The notes below the pieces were generated by a model. That model was not told the DNA's origin. It saw only the letters and a list, made by a program, of their open reading frames with translations, and searched no databases. DNA of 40,353 nt from JBBSEZ01 sp038239195 (GTDB lineage: Bacteria; Planctomycetota; Planctomycetia; Gemmatales; Gemmataceae): the NCBI GenBank assembly GCA_038239195.1, contig JBBSEZ010000025.1, forward strand, positions 1 through 40,353, written 5' to 3'. Below are positions 16,890 through 26,249 of this stretch, one piece after another (the stretch's first letter is position 1; each line of letters starts with the position of its first letter). A program made the translations under genes and the position numbers.

Positions 16890-17654
16890 TCAGCGCATCA
16901 GGACCAGTTTGATCGGCTTGGCCGGGGTCAGGATGCTGGGCCACTTGTAGCCGAGTTGCAGCAGGAAGGTGCCACGGGGCACGTAGGTGAATTCCGCGAC
17001 CTCGAAGCCGCACTCCTCGGCCGCGCGAATGATTTGCCGCGGAGTGAACTGGAAGGTGACAGGGTGCCCACCCCGCTTGATGGCCAGCAAGGGGCGGTAG
17101 ACGATGGTCTCGAAGAGGCAGAAGAGGGGGCCGACCGTGCTCTCGAGGATGACGGCCTTGCCCCCCGGCTTGAGCACGCGGTACATCTCGGCAAGGCAGC
17201 GCTTCATGTTGGCGTAGTTCTGGGCCACGCTCTTGCCGGTGACGTGGTGCAAGACGTTCTGCTGCAAGGCGCAGTCGAAGCTCTGATCGGGGACGGGCAG
17301 GTCCAGGAACGAGCCCTTGAGGAAAGAGCTATTCGAGGTGGGACCGGGCCCGTCCTCCAGGAACAGATCGACGGCGGTGACGCGATCGGCCAGGTGGGTG
17401 TCGTAGTTGAAGAAGCCCCCGTTCCCGACGTCCAGAACGGTCCTCTCGCCGCGCACCTCGCGCTCGACGATCTTCTGGATGTGTCGGTAGCACTCTAGCT
17501 GCGACTGCGAGGCCATGTAATGGTCGTTGTCGTGGAACCACTGGCTGTTGGTGGTCACGGTGGCCTGAGCAAAGATACTCACGTTGGCCACGTTCCTCAC
17601 CAGCGCCCTGCTCGCGGCGTTGGTGGTCGCGGTGGTCTGAGCACGGGCACTCAT
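16890..17654 (-). CDS. Class I SAM-dependent methyltransferase with repeated N-terminal segment
   Basis: This 254-residue methyltransferase has motif I TVLDVGNGGFFNYDT near residue 71, an acidic strand-2 end (AVDLFLEDG), FDCALQQNVLHHV and VLKPGGKAVILES. The first 40 residues are unusual: AQTTATTNAAS near residue 5 recurs imperfectly as AQATVTTNSQW near residue 29, as if a short N-terminal stretch had been duplicated. The ATG at 17654 has CAGGAGAGAACC before it. It lies 30 bases after the DPM-like glycosyltransferase stop, in the same operon. The substrate is unknown; the locus suggests a sugar or glycolipid. Confidence 0.82.
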   Translation of the reverse strand: MSARAQTTATTNAASRALVRNVANVSIFAQATVTTNSQWFHDNDHYMASQSQLECYRHIQKIVEREVRGERTVLDVGNGGFFNYDTHLADRVTAVDLFLEDGPGPTSNSSFLKGSFLDLPVPDQSFDCALQQNVLHHVTGKSVAQNYANMKRCLAEMYRVLKPGGKAVILESTVGPLFCLFETIVYRPLLAIKRGGHPVTFQFTPRQIIRAAEECGFEVAEFTYVPRGTFLLQLGYKWPSILTPAKPIKLVLMR

Positions 17655-17684
17655 GGTTCTCTCCTGAAATAGAGGAAAAAGAGA

Positions 17685-18455
17685 TCAGGCGGCCTTACAG
17701 CTACTGGCCTCCGGATCGGAGCTCGCCCGAGCGGCACGGGGGGCCAACCGCCGCAGGCGGATGCGGACCAGGTCGATCAGGTTTTGCCAGTTCCCGGAAA
17801 TCAGGCGCAATCGCGTGTCGCCGTCGTCGCGCCAGCGCACGCCCACTTCTTTGATGCGGTAGCCTGCGCGGACGGCCAGGTTGAGCACCTCGACGTCGAA
17901 CATGTAGCCGTCGATGCGCTGCTGGCTGAAGAGGTCGTGGGCCACCGCTCCGCGGAAGAACTTGAAGCCGCACTGGGTGTCGCGGACGTCCTCGAGCCCG
18001 ACGAGCGCGTGCATGACCAGGGCGAAGGCCTGGGAGCCAAGCCGGCGATGCAGGGGCGGCCTCACCTCGATCTGCGACCCCCCCACGGCGCGCGAGCCGA
18101 TTACCACGTCGTGGCGGTCGAGATAGGGAAGCACCTTGCCCAGTTCCTCGACGGGGGTTTTGTTGTCGGCGTCCATGAAGCCAATCACCTGGCCCCGAGC
18201 CCGGGCAACGCCCTCGCGGATGCCCCGGCCCTTGCCGCGTCGTTGCGGAGCGCCGAGGGCGCTGAGGCGCCGGTCGCTGGCGGCGCGAGCGCGAACGAGC
18301 TCGCGCGTCCCGTCGGTACCGTCCGCACACACCAGGACCTCCGCGAGGTAGGACTGGCGATCCAGATAGGCCTGGATGGTGTCCAGGGTGGCGCTGATGC
18401 TCCGAGCCTCGTTGTAGGCCGGAAGGATCAGGCTCAGAAACGGGGGCGCCGACAT
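17685..18455 (-). CDS. GT2 glycosyltransferase, DPM1/ALG5-like
   Basis: This is a 256-residue family 2 glycosyltransferase. It starts with SLILPAYNEARSISATL, carries the metal-binding GFMDADNKTPVEEL segment, and later GFKFFRG and YMFDVEVLNLA. These are typical of polyprenyl-phosphate mannose or glucose synthases. Such enzymes load a lipid-linked monosaccharide, which GT-C membrane transferases then use as donor. No C-terminal membrane spans are visible, so it resembles the soluble DPM1 class. The ATG at 18455 follows AGAGGAGAGCC, and longer in-frame starts run into the upstream spacer. Its neighbours are two GT-C-like membrane proteins that could use its product; that link is inference. Confidence 0.88.
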   Translation of the reverse strand: MSAPPFLSLILPAYNEARSISATLDTIQAYLDRQSYLAEVLVCADGTDGTRELVRARAASDRRLSALGAPQRRGKGRGIREGVARARGQVIGFMDADNKTPVEELGKVLPYLDRHDVVIGSRAVGGSQIEVRPPLHRRLGSQAFALVMHALVGLEDVRDTQCGFKFFRGAVAHDLFSQQRIDGYMFDVEVLNLAVRAGYRIKEVGVRWRDDGDTRLRLISGNWQNLIDLVRIRLRRLAPRAARASSDPEASSCKAA

Positions 18456-18460
18456 TGGCT

Positions 18461-18610
18461 CTCCTCTGTTCGGGCTGGAATCGAGGCCCGAGCCCAAGTC
18501 CTGCTCGGTGCGGCTCGGTCGGGCGAAGGCACGAAGATCGTCGCTTCTCGCCCGAGCGCCCGGTGCTATAGCAAGGGAGGTTGGAGGAAGCAACCTCCCT
18601 TTGGGGGACG
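18461..18610. repeat. Intergenic spacer repeated at 21119-21224
   Basis: The spacer between the DPM-like gene and the 717-residue membrane protein resembles the sequence downstream of the second membrane protein. Shared blocks include CTCCTCTNTTCGGG, CCCGAGCGCC, GATGCTATA or GGTGCTATA, and GGGACGTCA with GGCCGCG at the gene 3' end. The duplicated unit therefore included non-coding flank as well as the gene. Confidence 0.7.
18573..18601 (-). terminator. Hairpin after the 717-residue membrane protein gene
   Basis: An 11-base stem (18573-18583 with 18591-18601) with a 7-base loop lies 10 bases past the stop of the membrane-protein gene. There is no T run after it, so partial termination, or stabilisation of an mRNA end, is as likely as full termination. 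The matching position in the second spacer copy has lost the complementarity. Confidence 0.5.
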
Positions 18611-20764
18611 TCAAGGCCGCGCTGACACTTGTCGCGGGCGCCGGCACGTGACCGCGGTCGGGGCCTGCATCACGAGCTCGCGGTCGTCTTCGTTCAGCCC
18701 GATCTTGTTCGGGACGAAGAAGGCATCGAACGAAAGGCGAACCTCGGCCCATTGGTGGGGCGGCAAGTCCTGGGGAAGTTGGACGCGGAGGCGATACCCC
18801 TCCTCGTCGCCTTCCAACGCGATCGGCACCAACCGCGGGGCCCGTTGAGGCAGGAACAGCTCCGCTTTGGCCCCCGGCAACCGGCCCATGAGCTTGGCCC
18901 CCGAGTTCGGCCCGCGCAGTTCGATGATCGGCCGTTTGCGGAGCACGTCGGTCGATCCCTTCAGGGTGAGGCCCGCGCTGGTGATCCAACCACCCGACTC
19001 GCCGTGCGTCGCCATGGTGGGGTGGGCATAGACGGTCATCTCGCCCCCCCCACCGTCCCAGCGAAAAGTGCGAAGCGCGACCATCTCCCGCTCGCAGTAG
19101 GCGATCATCTGAGGCCGAACGCGAGCAAGGGATCGGTTGAATGGATAGAGCGAGTTTCCCGGGAAGGGGCGCGTGGACAGGACCACGAGGTCGCTATCCT
19201 GGAGCATCGCGATGGCCGATCGGTCGTCCGCCTCAAACATGGGGTCAGGCGGCAGCACTGACTGAAGGACGAACAGGGCACCATGACGCTCGTAGACGTA
19301 CGGCGTCACGGCAAGGGGAAAAACAAAATCGGCGAGGAGATCGATGGAGACACGGGGGCGCGACCAGCCGCTGAGCTGGCTGTGCTGATACAGGAGGTCG
19401 TAGAGGGCACTGACCTGTTCGGTCTGCGGGCGCGCCTGGGCGAGGGCCCCCCGCCGACTGAGCTCGGAGGCCTGGTTGAAGAGCCCCACGCCAAGGACCA
19501 GGACACTCGCGCATGCCAGCCCGAACGCGGTGCTGGCCGGGACGTTCGGCCGGATGGCGCGCGCCAGCCACGCGGCCAGCAGGACGGTGCAAAGGACCAG
19601 CGCCGGCACGACAATGCTCCCGACGACGGGCGAGGGGGACGGATAGGCAGTCAACGCCAGGATCGGCCACAGGGCACACAGGGCGGCACAACTCAGATAC
19701 CTCCAGTAGGGCGCGGTTTGCGCGGGCGTGGAGGGCCCCGGGCCGCCGCGCCGGCGGAGCAGGCCAAGTAGGCCGAGCGCGCAGGCGATGGCCAAGGAGG
19801 CGCCGGCGAGCAGGTAGCACCGTTCGCCGACGTGATCGTTGAGGACCGAACGGGGATAAAAGAGGAGCCGGTCCTTCCGGGACTCGCTGCCGAACTCCTT
19901 CTGGCGCATCTTGTTCTCGGAGTTCTTCACGTGCTCGACGTAGTGCCGATAGATGCCGTGACGCTTGACGTAGACCCCGGGGAGAATGAAGAGCAGGCAG
20001 GCGGAGCCTGCCAGGGCACAGTTGAGAACGCGCCTGCCGGCCAGCGCATGGGGAGCGCCCCGGTAGAGCAACCAGCGGAAACAGAGGAAGCCGAACAACA
20101 AACCGAAGATCCCCGAAACGTAGAGGGCGGTGGGGAAGCGGGCCAGCACGCACCAGGCGCCTGCGATGCCGACCACGAGAGACCCGGTGCGCGAAGCGAA
20201 CAGGTCCGTGCGCACCAACAAGCACGCGAAGGTGCCGAACAAGCAGAGGGCCATGAAGTCCAGCCGAAAGTCCATCAAGCCACCGTAGACGTAGAACGGA
20301 GCGCTGGCGGCGAGCAACAGGCCAAGGCCCAGGTACGCCAAACTCCAGCGCTTGGCGATCGAGCGCAGGGCCCAGACGAGCACCAGTTGAAGCAAGGCAA
20401 AATGGAGAAAGTTGACGGTCAGCGCAGACAATCGCGACGGGCCGAGCACAAGGAAGAGGAGGCTCGCCTCGAGATGGATCAACATGCCGGACTCGAGAGG
20501 GATTTCCAACCCCTGCTCCATGGCGAACAGGAGGCCCTTGTCCTTGATCGACTCGTAAGTTTCGTAGGCCTGGGTGAGATAGGCGGCCTGGTCGTAGCCG
20601 ATGGGGTAAGCCCAGACCACGTTGTCCAGCGCGGACTGGCGGAACAAACCGTACTGGAGCAAGATCAGGGCCGCGAGCAGGCAGCAGGCAGCGGCGGTTG
20701 TCCGGGCACTCGTGGGGGGGGCGCTGTCGTGTTCGTCCGGGGTTGGGCTCTTTGCTTCGCTCAT
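18611..20764 (-). CDS. GT-C-like multi-spanning membrane protein with C-terminal beta-type domain
   Basis: This 717-residue protein has a short cytosolic start and about ten membrane segments between residues 25 and 450. An extracytoplasmic region of roughly 250 residues follows. The first loop holds GYDQAAYL (Asp58), and a later loop holds MDFRLDF. Acidic residues in the first outer loop are a GT-C feature, so I call it GT-C-like, not a proven transferase. The C-terminal domain ends with FFVPNKIGLNEDDRELVM, a motif echoed in the GT2 at 27731-29110. The ATG at 20764 follows GGAGAG. The neighbour at 21225-23366 is a close paralogue. A lipid-linked sugar from the DPM-like enzyme is a plausible donor. 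Confidence 0.75.
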   Translation of the reverse strand: MSEAKSPTPDEHDSAPPTSARTTAAACCLLAALILLQYGLFRQSALDNVVWAYPIGYDQAAYLTQAYETYESIKDKGLLFAMEQGLEIPLESGMLIHLEASLLFLVLGPSRLSALTVNFLHFALLQLVLVWALRSIAKRWSLAYLGLGLLLAASAPFYVYGGLMDFRLDFMALCLFGTFACLLVRTDLFASRTGSLVVGIAGAWCVLARFPTALYVSGIFGLLFGFLCFRWLLYRGAPHALAGRRVLNCALAGSACLLFILPGVYVKRHGIYRHYVEHVKNSENKMRQKEFGSESRKDRLLFYPRSVLNDHVGERCYLLAGASLAIACALGLLGLLRRRGGPGPSTPAQTAPYWRYLSCAALCALWPILALTAYPSPSPVVGSIVVPALVLCTVLLAAWLARAIRPNVPASTAFGLACASVLVLGVGLFNQASELSRRGALAQARPQTEQVSALYDLLYQHSQLSGWSRPRVSIDLLADFVFPLAVTPYVYERHGALFVLQSVLPPDPMFEADDRSAIAMLQDSDLVVLSTRPFPGNSLYPFNRSLARVRPQMIAYCEREMVALRTFRWDGGGGEMTVYAHPTMATHGESGGWITSAGLTLKGSTDVLRKRPIIELRGPNSGAKLMGRLPGAKAELFLPQRAPRLVPIALEGDEEGYRLRVQLPQDLPPHQWAEVRLSFDAFFVPNKIGLNEDDRELVMQAPTAVTCRRPRQVSARP

Positions 20765-21224
20765 CGGTTCTCTCCGTTGCGACGCATGCGCGGCCCAGCC
20801 AGCCGCCCATCGCCAAACGATCTGGAAAGGGGGCAAGGCCAGCGATGCACGTTCCTTTTTCGTCGAGCGCGAGGCTCAACGGCGGTTGGCTCGGCGCCCT
20901 GCCCCCCGTCGGAACAACCGAAGGAGCGGCGACTGGCGCGAAGGCGGCGGTGAAACGCTCTGGCGAGGAAGGCGAGCCCCGAGCGAGGCGCTGGCGGTTC
21001 GTCCGTGAGCGCGGGCCGCGCGGCGGCAGGCGCCAAGCCCAGCGCCCACCTCGGAGGGCCGCTGCTCGCCACGACCGAGCCGCGACGAGGTTCGCGGCGC
21101 TTTGCCGATCGCCGCGTCTCTCCTCTATTCGGGGCTGGGAACCAAGGCCCAGGGCCCCCTCTTGCCCGAGCGCCGGATGCTATACCAAGCGAAGTCGGAG
21201 GAGGCAACATCCCTTTCGGGGACG
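20765..21224. other. Intergenic region between the two membrane-protein paralogues
   Basis: No intact gene is seen. The right-hand part (21119-21224) is the second copy of the spacer at 18461-18610, and the middle holds a GT4-like scrap. The left part (20765-21040) shows nothing recognisable. The patchwork suggests recombination joined a glycosyltransferase 3' end to the spacer. Confidence 0.5.
21040..21115 (-). pseudogene. Short remnant resembling the GT4 gene C-terminal region
   Basis: About 70 bases match the region 26580-26660 inside the GT4 gene, including GGAGGGCCG, TGCTCGCCACG and ACGAGGTTCGCGGC blocks in the same order. The intact protein reads SAANLVEAFSRVASNGPPPW there; here one frame reads ASSGPPRW and the upstream part is in another phase. 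The match is by eye and short, so it needs an alignment score. Confidence 0.4.
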
Positions 21225-23366
21225 TCAGGGCCGCGACGAGGCCCGCTCGAGGCGCTGGAACGTCTGCACGGTCGGCGCCTTCATCACCAGCTTGCGGGTG
21301 TCCGAACCGAGGCTCAGCTCCTTGCAAACGAAGAACCGATCGAACGAGAGGCGGATGATGGCCATCTCTCCAGGCGGCAAGTTCTGCGGGGCACGCAGCG
21401 AGAGGCGATACTCGCCCGCGTCGCCCACGAGCGTCGCGCGCACGGGGCGCGGGGCCCGTTCGTGAGGCACGTGGAGCTCCGCGGTAACGACCGGCAAGCG
21501 ACCCATGAGCGTCGCCCCCAGGTTCGGGCCGCGAAGTTCGATCGACGGCCATTTCCGGAGCGTGTCGGTGGAGCACTGGAGGGTGGCGCCCGCGCTGGTC
21601 AACCAGCCATCCCGATCGTGTCCTTTGACGGCCAGCGCGGGCCTGGCGTAAACGGTTGCCTCTCCCCCAAAAAAGCGAAACGTGCGGAGCGGCAGCAGTT
21701 CCCGCTCGCAATGGGCGATCAACTGCGGCCGAACCTTGGCCAGCGCCTGGTTGAAAGGATAGACGGCGGGCGCCGCGGCAGATTCCTGGGTAGTCAGAAT
21801 GATCAGGTCGCTCTTCTGGATGCAGGCGAGCGCGGCGCGTTCGTCGAGCTCGAGCATGGGGTCGAGGCTCACCGCGGAGCGAGGGGCGAGGCAGGCGCCG
21901 TGGCGCTCGTACACGTAGGGCTTGATGATGCCCACGTGAAGGTGGTCCGCCAGGACGTCGATGAAGACGTCGGGAGTGGCCCAGTGGTTCTGCTTGCTGT
22001 GCTCGAACACGAAGTCGTACAGGGCATTCAACTCTTCGACGTCCTCCCGCACCTGGGAGATGCTGCTGCGGCGCGTGAGCTCGGAGGCCTGCTCGAACAG
22101 GCCGACGCTGAGGGCCAGCCCGCTCAGGGCAAGCAGGCCGTGTCGGGTGAAGGTGGGAAGGCTGGGCTGGCGCGAGCCCGACAGCAGCACGACGACCATG
22201 ACCGCACAGAGCACCAACGGGACGACCACGACACTTGCGACCACGGGGGAGGGCGAAGGGTAGGCCGTCAGGACTAAGACCGGCCACAGCGCGCACAGGG
22301 CCGCGCAGAACAAGGAGCTACGCCAGCCCGTGGCAAGGGGGGCGGCAGGGGCGGTACGGGTGGCCCAGCGCAGCAGCCCGAGCAGGCAAGCTGCGCCGAG
22401 CACGACCGCAGCGAGCCAGTAACCTACTTCCCCGACGTGGTCGTTGAGGATTGAACGGGGGTAGTAAAGGAGCCGGTCCGCAGTCGTCCGAATGCCAAAT
22501 TCCTCGAAGCGCATCTCGTTTTCGGGGCCTTTCACGTGGTCGATGTAGTGACGGTAGATGCCCCCTCGATGCCGGTAGATGCCAGGCAGGATGAGGAGCA
22601 AACACGTGAGCCCGGCCAGGGCGCAATTCCACAGGCGTGCCCCGGCGAGGGCAGGAGGACGGTTGCGCTGGACGACCCAGCGCAGGAACGAGACGGAGAA
22701 GAGCAAGAGCAGGATGCCGGAAACGTAGAGGGCCGTCGGGAAGCGGGCCAGGACGCACCACGCGCCAAGGGCCCCGACCGCGAGCGACCACTTGCGGTGG
22801 ACGAACATCTCCGTGCGCGCCAGCAAGCACGCGAAGGTCCCGAACAGGCACAGGGCCATGAAGTCGATCCGGAAGTCCATGATCCCGCCCACGGCGTAGA
22901 AGGGGGCGCTGGCGCTCAGCAGCAGTCCGAGGCCCAGGAAGGCGATGGCCCAGCGCTTGCCGAGCGACCGCAAGGCCCAGACCAAGACGACTTGCAGGAG
23001 GGCGAAATGCAGGAAATGGACCGTCAATGCCGTGAGGCGCGAAGGGCCGAGGAAGAGGAACAAGAAGCTCGCCTCGAGGTGGATCAGCATTCCCGATTCG
23101 TTCGGGACCCTGAGGCCGTACTTCAAGCCCGACCACAACCCCCCTTGCTTGATCTGTTCGTACGTGTCGTAGGCCTGGGTCAAGTAGACCGTCTGGTCGC
23201 ACCGCGTCGGGTAGGCCCAGACCACGTTGTCGAGCGCGGACTGTCGGAACAGGCAATATTGAAGCACGAGCAACCCCAGCAGCAGCCCCCAACCGGCCGC
23301 GTTTACCTGGAAGGAGGTTGTCGGGAGCTCGCCCGCGATGCGTGGGCCACAACTTGGTTCACTCAC
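21225..23366 (-). CDS. GT-C-like multi-spanning membrane protein, paralogue of 18611-20764
   Basis: This 713-residue protein aligns along its whole length with the protein at 18611-20764. Shared segments include FRQSALDNVVWAYP, SGMLIHLEAS, WCVLARFPTALYVSG, LTAYPSPSPVV and RLSFDRFFV near the C-terminus. The GYDQ of the paralogue is RCDQ here, so the Asp is kept but the flanking residues are not. About ten membrane segments precede a large extracytoplasmic C-terminal region. A GTG start at 23366 is inferred: GGAGG lies 8 bases upstream and the product then begins MSEPS, matching MSEAK of the paralogue. Sequence upstream in the same frame has no counterpart. Function is probably sugar transfer to or from a lipid carrier, unproven. 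Confidence 0.75.
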   Translation of the reverse strand: MSEPSCGPRIAGELPTTSFQVNAAGWGLLLGLLVLQYCLFRQSALDNVVWAYPTRCDQTVYLTQAYDTYEQIKQGGLWSGLKYGLRVPNESGMLIHLEASFLFLFLGPSRLTALTVHFLHFALLQVVLVWALRSLGKRWAIAFLGLGLLLSASAPFYAVGGIMDFRIDFMALCLFGTFACLLARTEMFVHRKWSLAVGALGAWCVLARFPTALYVSGILLLLFSVSFLRWVVQRNRPPALAGARLWNCALAGLTCLLLILPGIYRHRGGIYRHYIDHVKGPENEMRFEEFGIRTTADRLLYYPRSILNDHVGEVGYWLAAVVLGAACLLGLLRWATRTAPAAPLATGWRSSLFCAALCALWPVLVLTAYPSPSPVVASVVVVPLVLCAVMVVVLLSGSRQPSLPTFTRHGLLALSGLALSVGLFEQASELTRRSSISQVREDVEELNALYDFVFEHSKQNHWATPDVFIDVLADHLHVGIIKPYVYERHGACLAPRSAVSLDPMLELDERAALACIQKSDLIILTTQESAAAPAVYPFNQALAKVRPQLIAHCERELLPLRTFRFFGGEATVYARPALAVKGHDRDGWLTSAGATLQCSTDTLRKWPSIELRGPNLGATLMGRLPVVTAELHVPHERAPRPVRATLVGDAGEYRLSLRAPQNLPPGEMAIIRLSFDRFFVCKELSLGSDTRKLVMKAPTVQTFQRLERASSRP

Positions 23367-23921
23367 GTGAAGTGCCTCCAAAACAGTTCTCTCCTGGGAT
23401 CGACCTTGCAGGCTCGGTGGGAGTGCGACGTCTGGGGCCCCCGAAGGCGAACGCCGGGTCGCGGCGCCGCCTGGGCCGTACCAAAGCGTCACGACCGCGG
23501 CGGCATGCGGGAGGGCCGAGGGACCACTGCCCTGCCACGGGGAGGTGCCCCTCCGGGACGCGTGGTGCCGGAAGGCGAGCCATCGTCAGGGAACCTCGTC
23601 GATGCCCCAGGCCGGACGTCGGCAGCCATTCCTGTATCAGAGTTGGTAAGATCGATTGGCCCCGAGCAATTGGGGCCGAGGAGAGCGGGCGTCGCTGGCG
23701 AACGTCCCTTTCCGTGCGAGAATGTACGCTGGCCCGGCACCTGAGTCAAGCCGAGGGCCCCTCGAGCGTCCGGCAAGGGGCCTTGAAGGTTTCCTGGGAC
23801 ACCTCAAGTGTGGAAACCACCGGCAGTTACCCAAGACAACCGGCAGGAACATGCCTACTTGTAGGACGGCTCAGGAGAGCCGTCCTACAGGAAATCAAGT
23901 CCTGCCGGTCGCCCAAGCGCG
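23367..23921. other. Intergenic region of about 550 bases
   Basis: This lies between the 775-residue and 713-residue membrane-protein genes. I see no supported reading frame. It contains one strong hairpin at 23860-23889. The remainder probably includes the leader of the 713-residue gene. Confidence 0.45.
23860..23889. terminator. 13-base-pair hairpin, terminator or dispersed palindrome
   Basis: A perfect 13-base inverted repeat with a 4-base loop lies about 30 bases after the stop of the 775-residue gene. The arm GTAGGACGGCTC resembles the GGAGGACGGCTC at 33422-33433, although that site has no complete stem. It could be a terminator or a REP-like unit present elsewhere in the genome. Confidence 0.6.
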
Positions 23922-26249
23922 TCATGGATCTTGGGGACCGCCGCCGGACGGGCCCGAAGGCGCAGCGGCTTGCGCAGCGGAAGGCGCGGGAGTTGGCTTG
24001 GGAACCAGGGCCAGCGAGAGGTCCTTCACGCCAAGGAGCAGCGGTCGAGCTTCCCCACTGGGGAGCCGGGGCAGGGTGGGAGCGTCCAGGGCCTGAAGGC
24101 TGATGCGATTCAGGCCCCTCTTCACCGGTACGAGGAAGTCGTGCGGCCCTTCCCGCACGACAACTCGCGAAGAGAAGCCCTCTTCGCCCTTGAGGAGGAT
24201 GGTTCGTTCGGCAACGCCGGGGAGGCTCGGGCCAGGCTCGCAGGTGGCGCGAATGCGCAGGCCTCCCGAGCGGCCCGCCAGGACGCGCAGCGTCGTTTCG
24301 GGCCCGCCCAGCCAGAGGAAATCCGCGGGGGCCGGCCGATCGTATCCGTTCGGGTTGACGACGTGGGCAAGGTAAGCCCAGTCGTCGTGAAGTGGCGTCC
24401 AGAGCACGTAGGGCCCGCTCCTCCATTCGACTCGGCGTTCGTCGAGCCAGTTGGGCGGGAGCAAGGTGGGGTAATCCAATCGGGTCAGGTAGAGGCAATC
24501 CGGCGGAAGTGGGCCCGGATCGTAGGGCACGGCAAAAGGGGGTTGCGGATCGATCGCGTACAGTTTGTTGTGTCGGGCATAATACGTGACCCAGTACCCA
24601 GAGTAGACGTTCTCCGAAGCATAGAAGACGTTTCGGCCACGAAGGGATTGAAGTCGGTCGGCAAGCGCTCTGTTCTCCGGGGCGAGTTGCAGGTGAACAT
24701 AGGAGCGTGGGGCCGGCGCGGCGTCGGCCGTCCGCAAGACCATCGAGATGGTGCTCAGTGCGACCCCGGAGGAGACCAGCGCAAAGAGAGGAACGACCAC
24801 TCCAAACCGGAGCAGGCGCCAGCGCCCCGCCAGGCCGCCCACGGTCGGGACGACCAGGAAGCCAAGGCCAAGCACCAACAGCGGGCTTACCGAAATCAGG
24901 ACCTTGTAGAATTGATAGGGGTGCTTGACGTCCTTGGCGACGATCCCCAACGGGACGAGGAACAGGGCGAGGACGCAGGCGCAGAACGCGGGAGAGCCAG
25001 GGCTCGTTTCCGCCTCTTCGCTGGGGGCGAAAAGGCCGTGCAGGCTGCGCCGGGCCAAGGCGTAGCAACCGATCGCGGTCGCGAGCACGCCACACGGCCA
25101 GAGGGCCCCGCGCCACTTCGGGCCGGTCGTCAAATCGCCAAACCAGATGCGCACCAGGCCTTCCAGGGTCAGGGCCCACGGGTAATGCTCCTCCAGGGAA
25201 GGAGGCATGCGAGTGAGACGCATCATGATCTGCCACACGGTGCGCGCGCTCAGAGGATTGAGCAAGAGAGGAGAGGCCGCCAAGAGCAAGCACTCGCCAG
25301 CCCGGCCCCACGAGCGGCGTTTGCCCAGGCAGGAGAACGCGAAACACGCTCCCACCAGCACCTCGAAGATTGGGGTGAGCTCGGTGTAAAGGGCCACCCC
25401 CGTGGCCAGCACGACGGCGCTCGTCAAGAGCGCCGGCCAGGTGCCCCTTTCCTCGAGCTCGGCCAGTAGCGCCGGCAGGAACAAGAGGAACGGGGTGCCC
25501 AGTGCGTGGGAGAGGAAGCTTTCCAGGTGAAGCATGGTCAAGCTCGGTAACAACCCAGCCGTCGCGCCGGTCGCCAGCGCCACGGCGCTTGGCATGCCGA
25601 ACCGGCGGCCCAGTCCGTATACGGCCAGGACCGTGAGGGCAGGGCAGAGCAGAATGGTTGGCTCGAAGACGGTCTTTGCGCAGCCCCCACTGCTGGCGGC
25701 GAAGAACGCTTGGAAGATCATCGCGCCGATGCGGTCGTGTTTCAACACGTCGCCATTGGGATAAGGCGCCAGCGCAGTAAACAGAAAAGGTTGGCGATCG
25801 ACCTGATCCATGGACGTACTGAAGGGCAGATCGTGCAGGAATTGAGCGACGGCCGTGTAGCCGTACTGGTCCATCCACCCTCGCCCCACGTAGTGCGTCG
25901 TCCCGACGAGGACCAGCCCGATACCGTGGACGAGATAGACGGCCAGGACGGTCGCCAGCAGCGCGTGCGGGCACTGCCGCAGGCTATCGCGCACTTGTCC
26001 GCTCCGAGCCAGCCAGGCCCACAACAGCAGGGCGAGGGCCCAAACCCCCACGAACGAGTATTTCACCGGAACGTCGAGGTAAACGAAGGCCTGGAGCGGT
26101 AGAACGATCGCCCCGATGCCGAGAAACGGCGCCTGCACCCAGGCGACCTCGTCGAGCGGTCGTCGCCCACCGAGAAGCCAGCGCACTGGCAAGCCCAAGG
26201 CCAGTGGCCCGAGCAGGGCCAGAGCGATGCACCAGGCAGTCAAGAACAT
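23922..26249 (-). CDS. GT-C-like multi-spanning membrane protein
   Basis: This 775-residue protein has about a dozen hydrophobic segments in its first 500 residues and then a soluble region of about 270 residues. The segment GRGWMDQYGYTAVAQFL (about 123-139) has an Asp-Gln pair after an early membrane span, as in the GYDQ loop of the other two membrane proteins, but overall similarity to them is low. The C-terminal region ends in a strand-rich stretch with RPLLLGVKDLSLAL, then an Ala/Pro-rich tail. GAAAGGAAAC lies before the ATG at 26249. I read it as a polysaccharide-locus glycosyltransferase of the GT-C fold or a related flippase-like protein. The catalytic residue is not certain. Confidence 0.7.
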   Translation of the reverse strand: MFLTAWCIALALLGPLALGLPVRWLLGGRRPLDEVAWVQAPFLGIGAIVLPLQAFVYLDVPVKYSFVGVWALALLLWAWLARSGQVRDSLRQCPHALLATVLAVYLVHGIGLVLVGTTHYVGRGWMDQYGYTAVAQFLHDLPFSTSMDQVDRQPFLFTALAPYPNGDVLKHDRIGAMIFQAFFAASSGGCAKTVFEPTILLCPALTVLAVYGLGRRFGMPSAVALATGATAGLLPSLTMLHLESFLSHALGTPFLLFLPALLAELEERGTWPALLTSAVVLATGVALYTELTPIFEVLVGACFAFSCLGKRRSWGRAGECLLLAASPLLLNPLSARTVWQIMMRLTRMPPSLEEHYPWALTLEGLVRIWFGDLTTGPKWRGALWPCGVLATAIGCYALARRSLHGLFAPSEEAETSPGSPAFCACVLALFLVPLGIVAKDVKHPYQFYKVLISVSPLLVLGLGFLVVPTVGGLAGRWRLLRFGVVVPLFALVSSGVALSTISMVLRTADAAPAPRSYVHLQLAPENRALADRLQSLRGRNVFYASENVYSGYWVTYYARHNKLYAIDPQPPFAVPYDPGPLPPDCLYLTRLDYPTLLPPNWLDERRVEWRSGPYVLWTPLHDDWAYLAHVVNPNGYDRPAPADFLWLGGPETTLRVLAGRSGGLRIRATCEPGPSLPGVAERTILLKGEEGFSSRVVVREGPHDFLVPVKRGLNRISLQALDAPTLPRLPSGEARPLLLGVKDLSLALVPKPTPAPSAAQAAAPSGPSGGGPQDP

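Noticed and set aside
23827..25974. 715-codon open frame on the minus strand
   Set aside because: It is out of frame with the 775-residue membrane protein, rich in Arg/Pro/Gly, and lacks a ribosome site.
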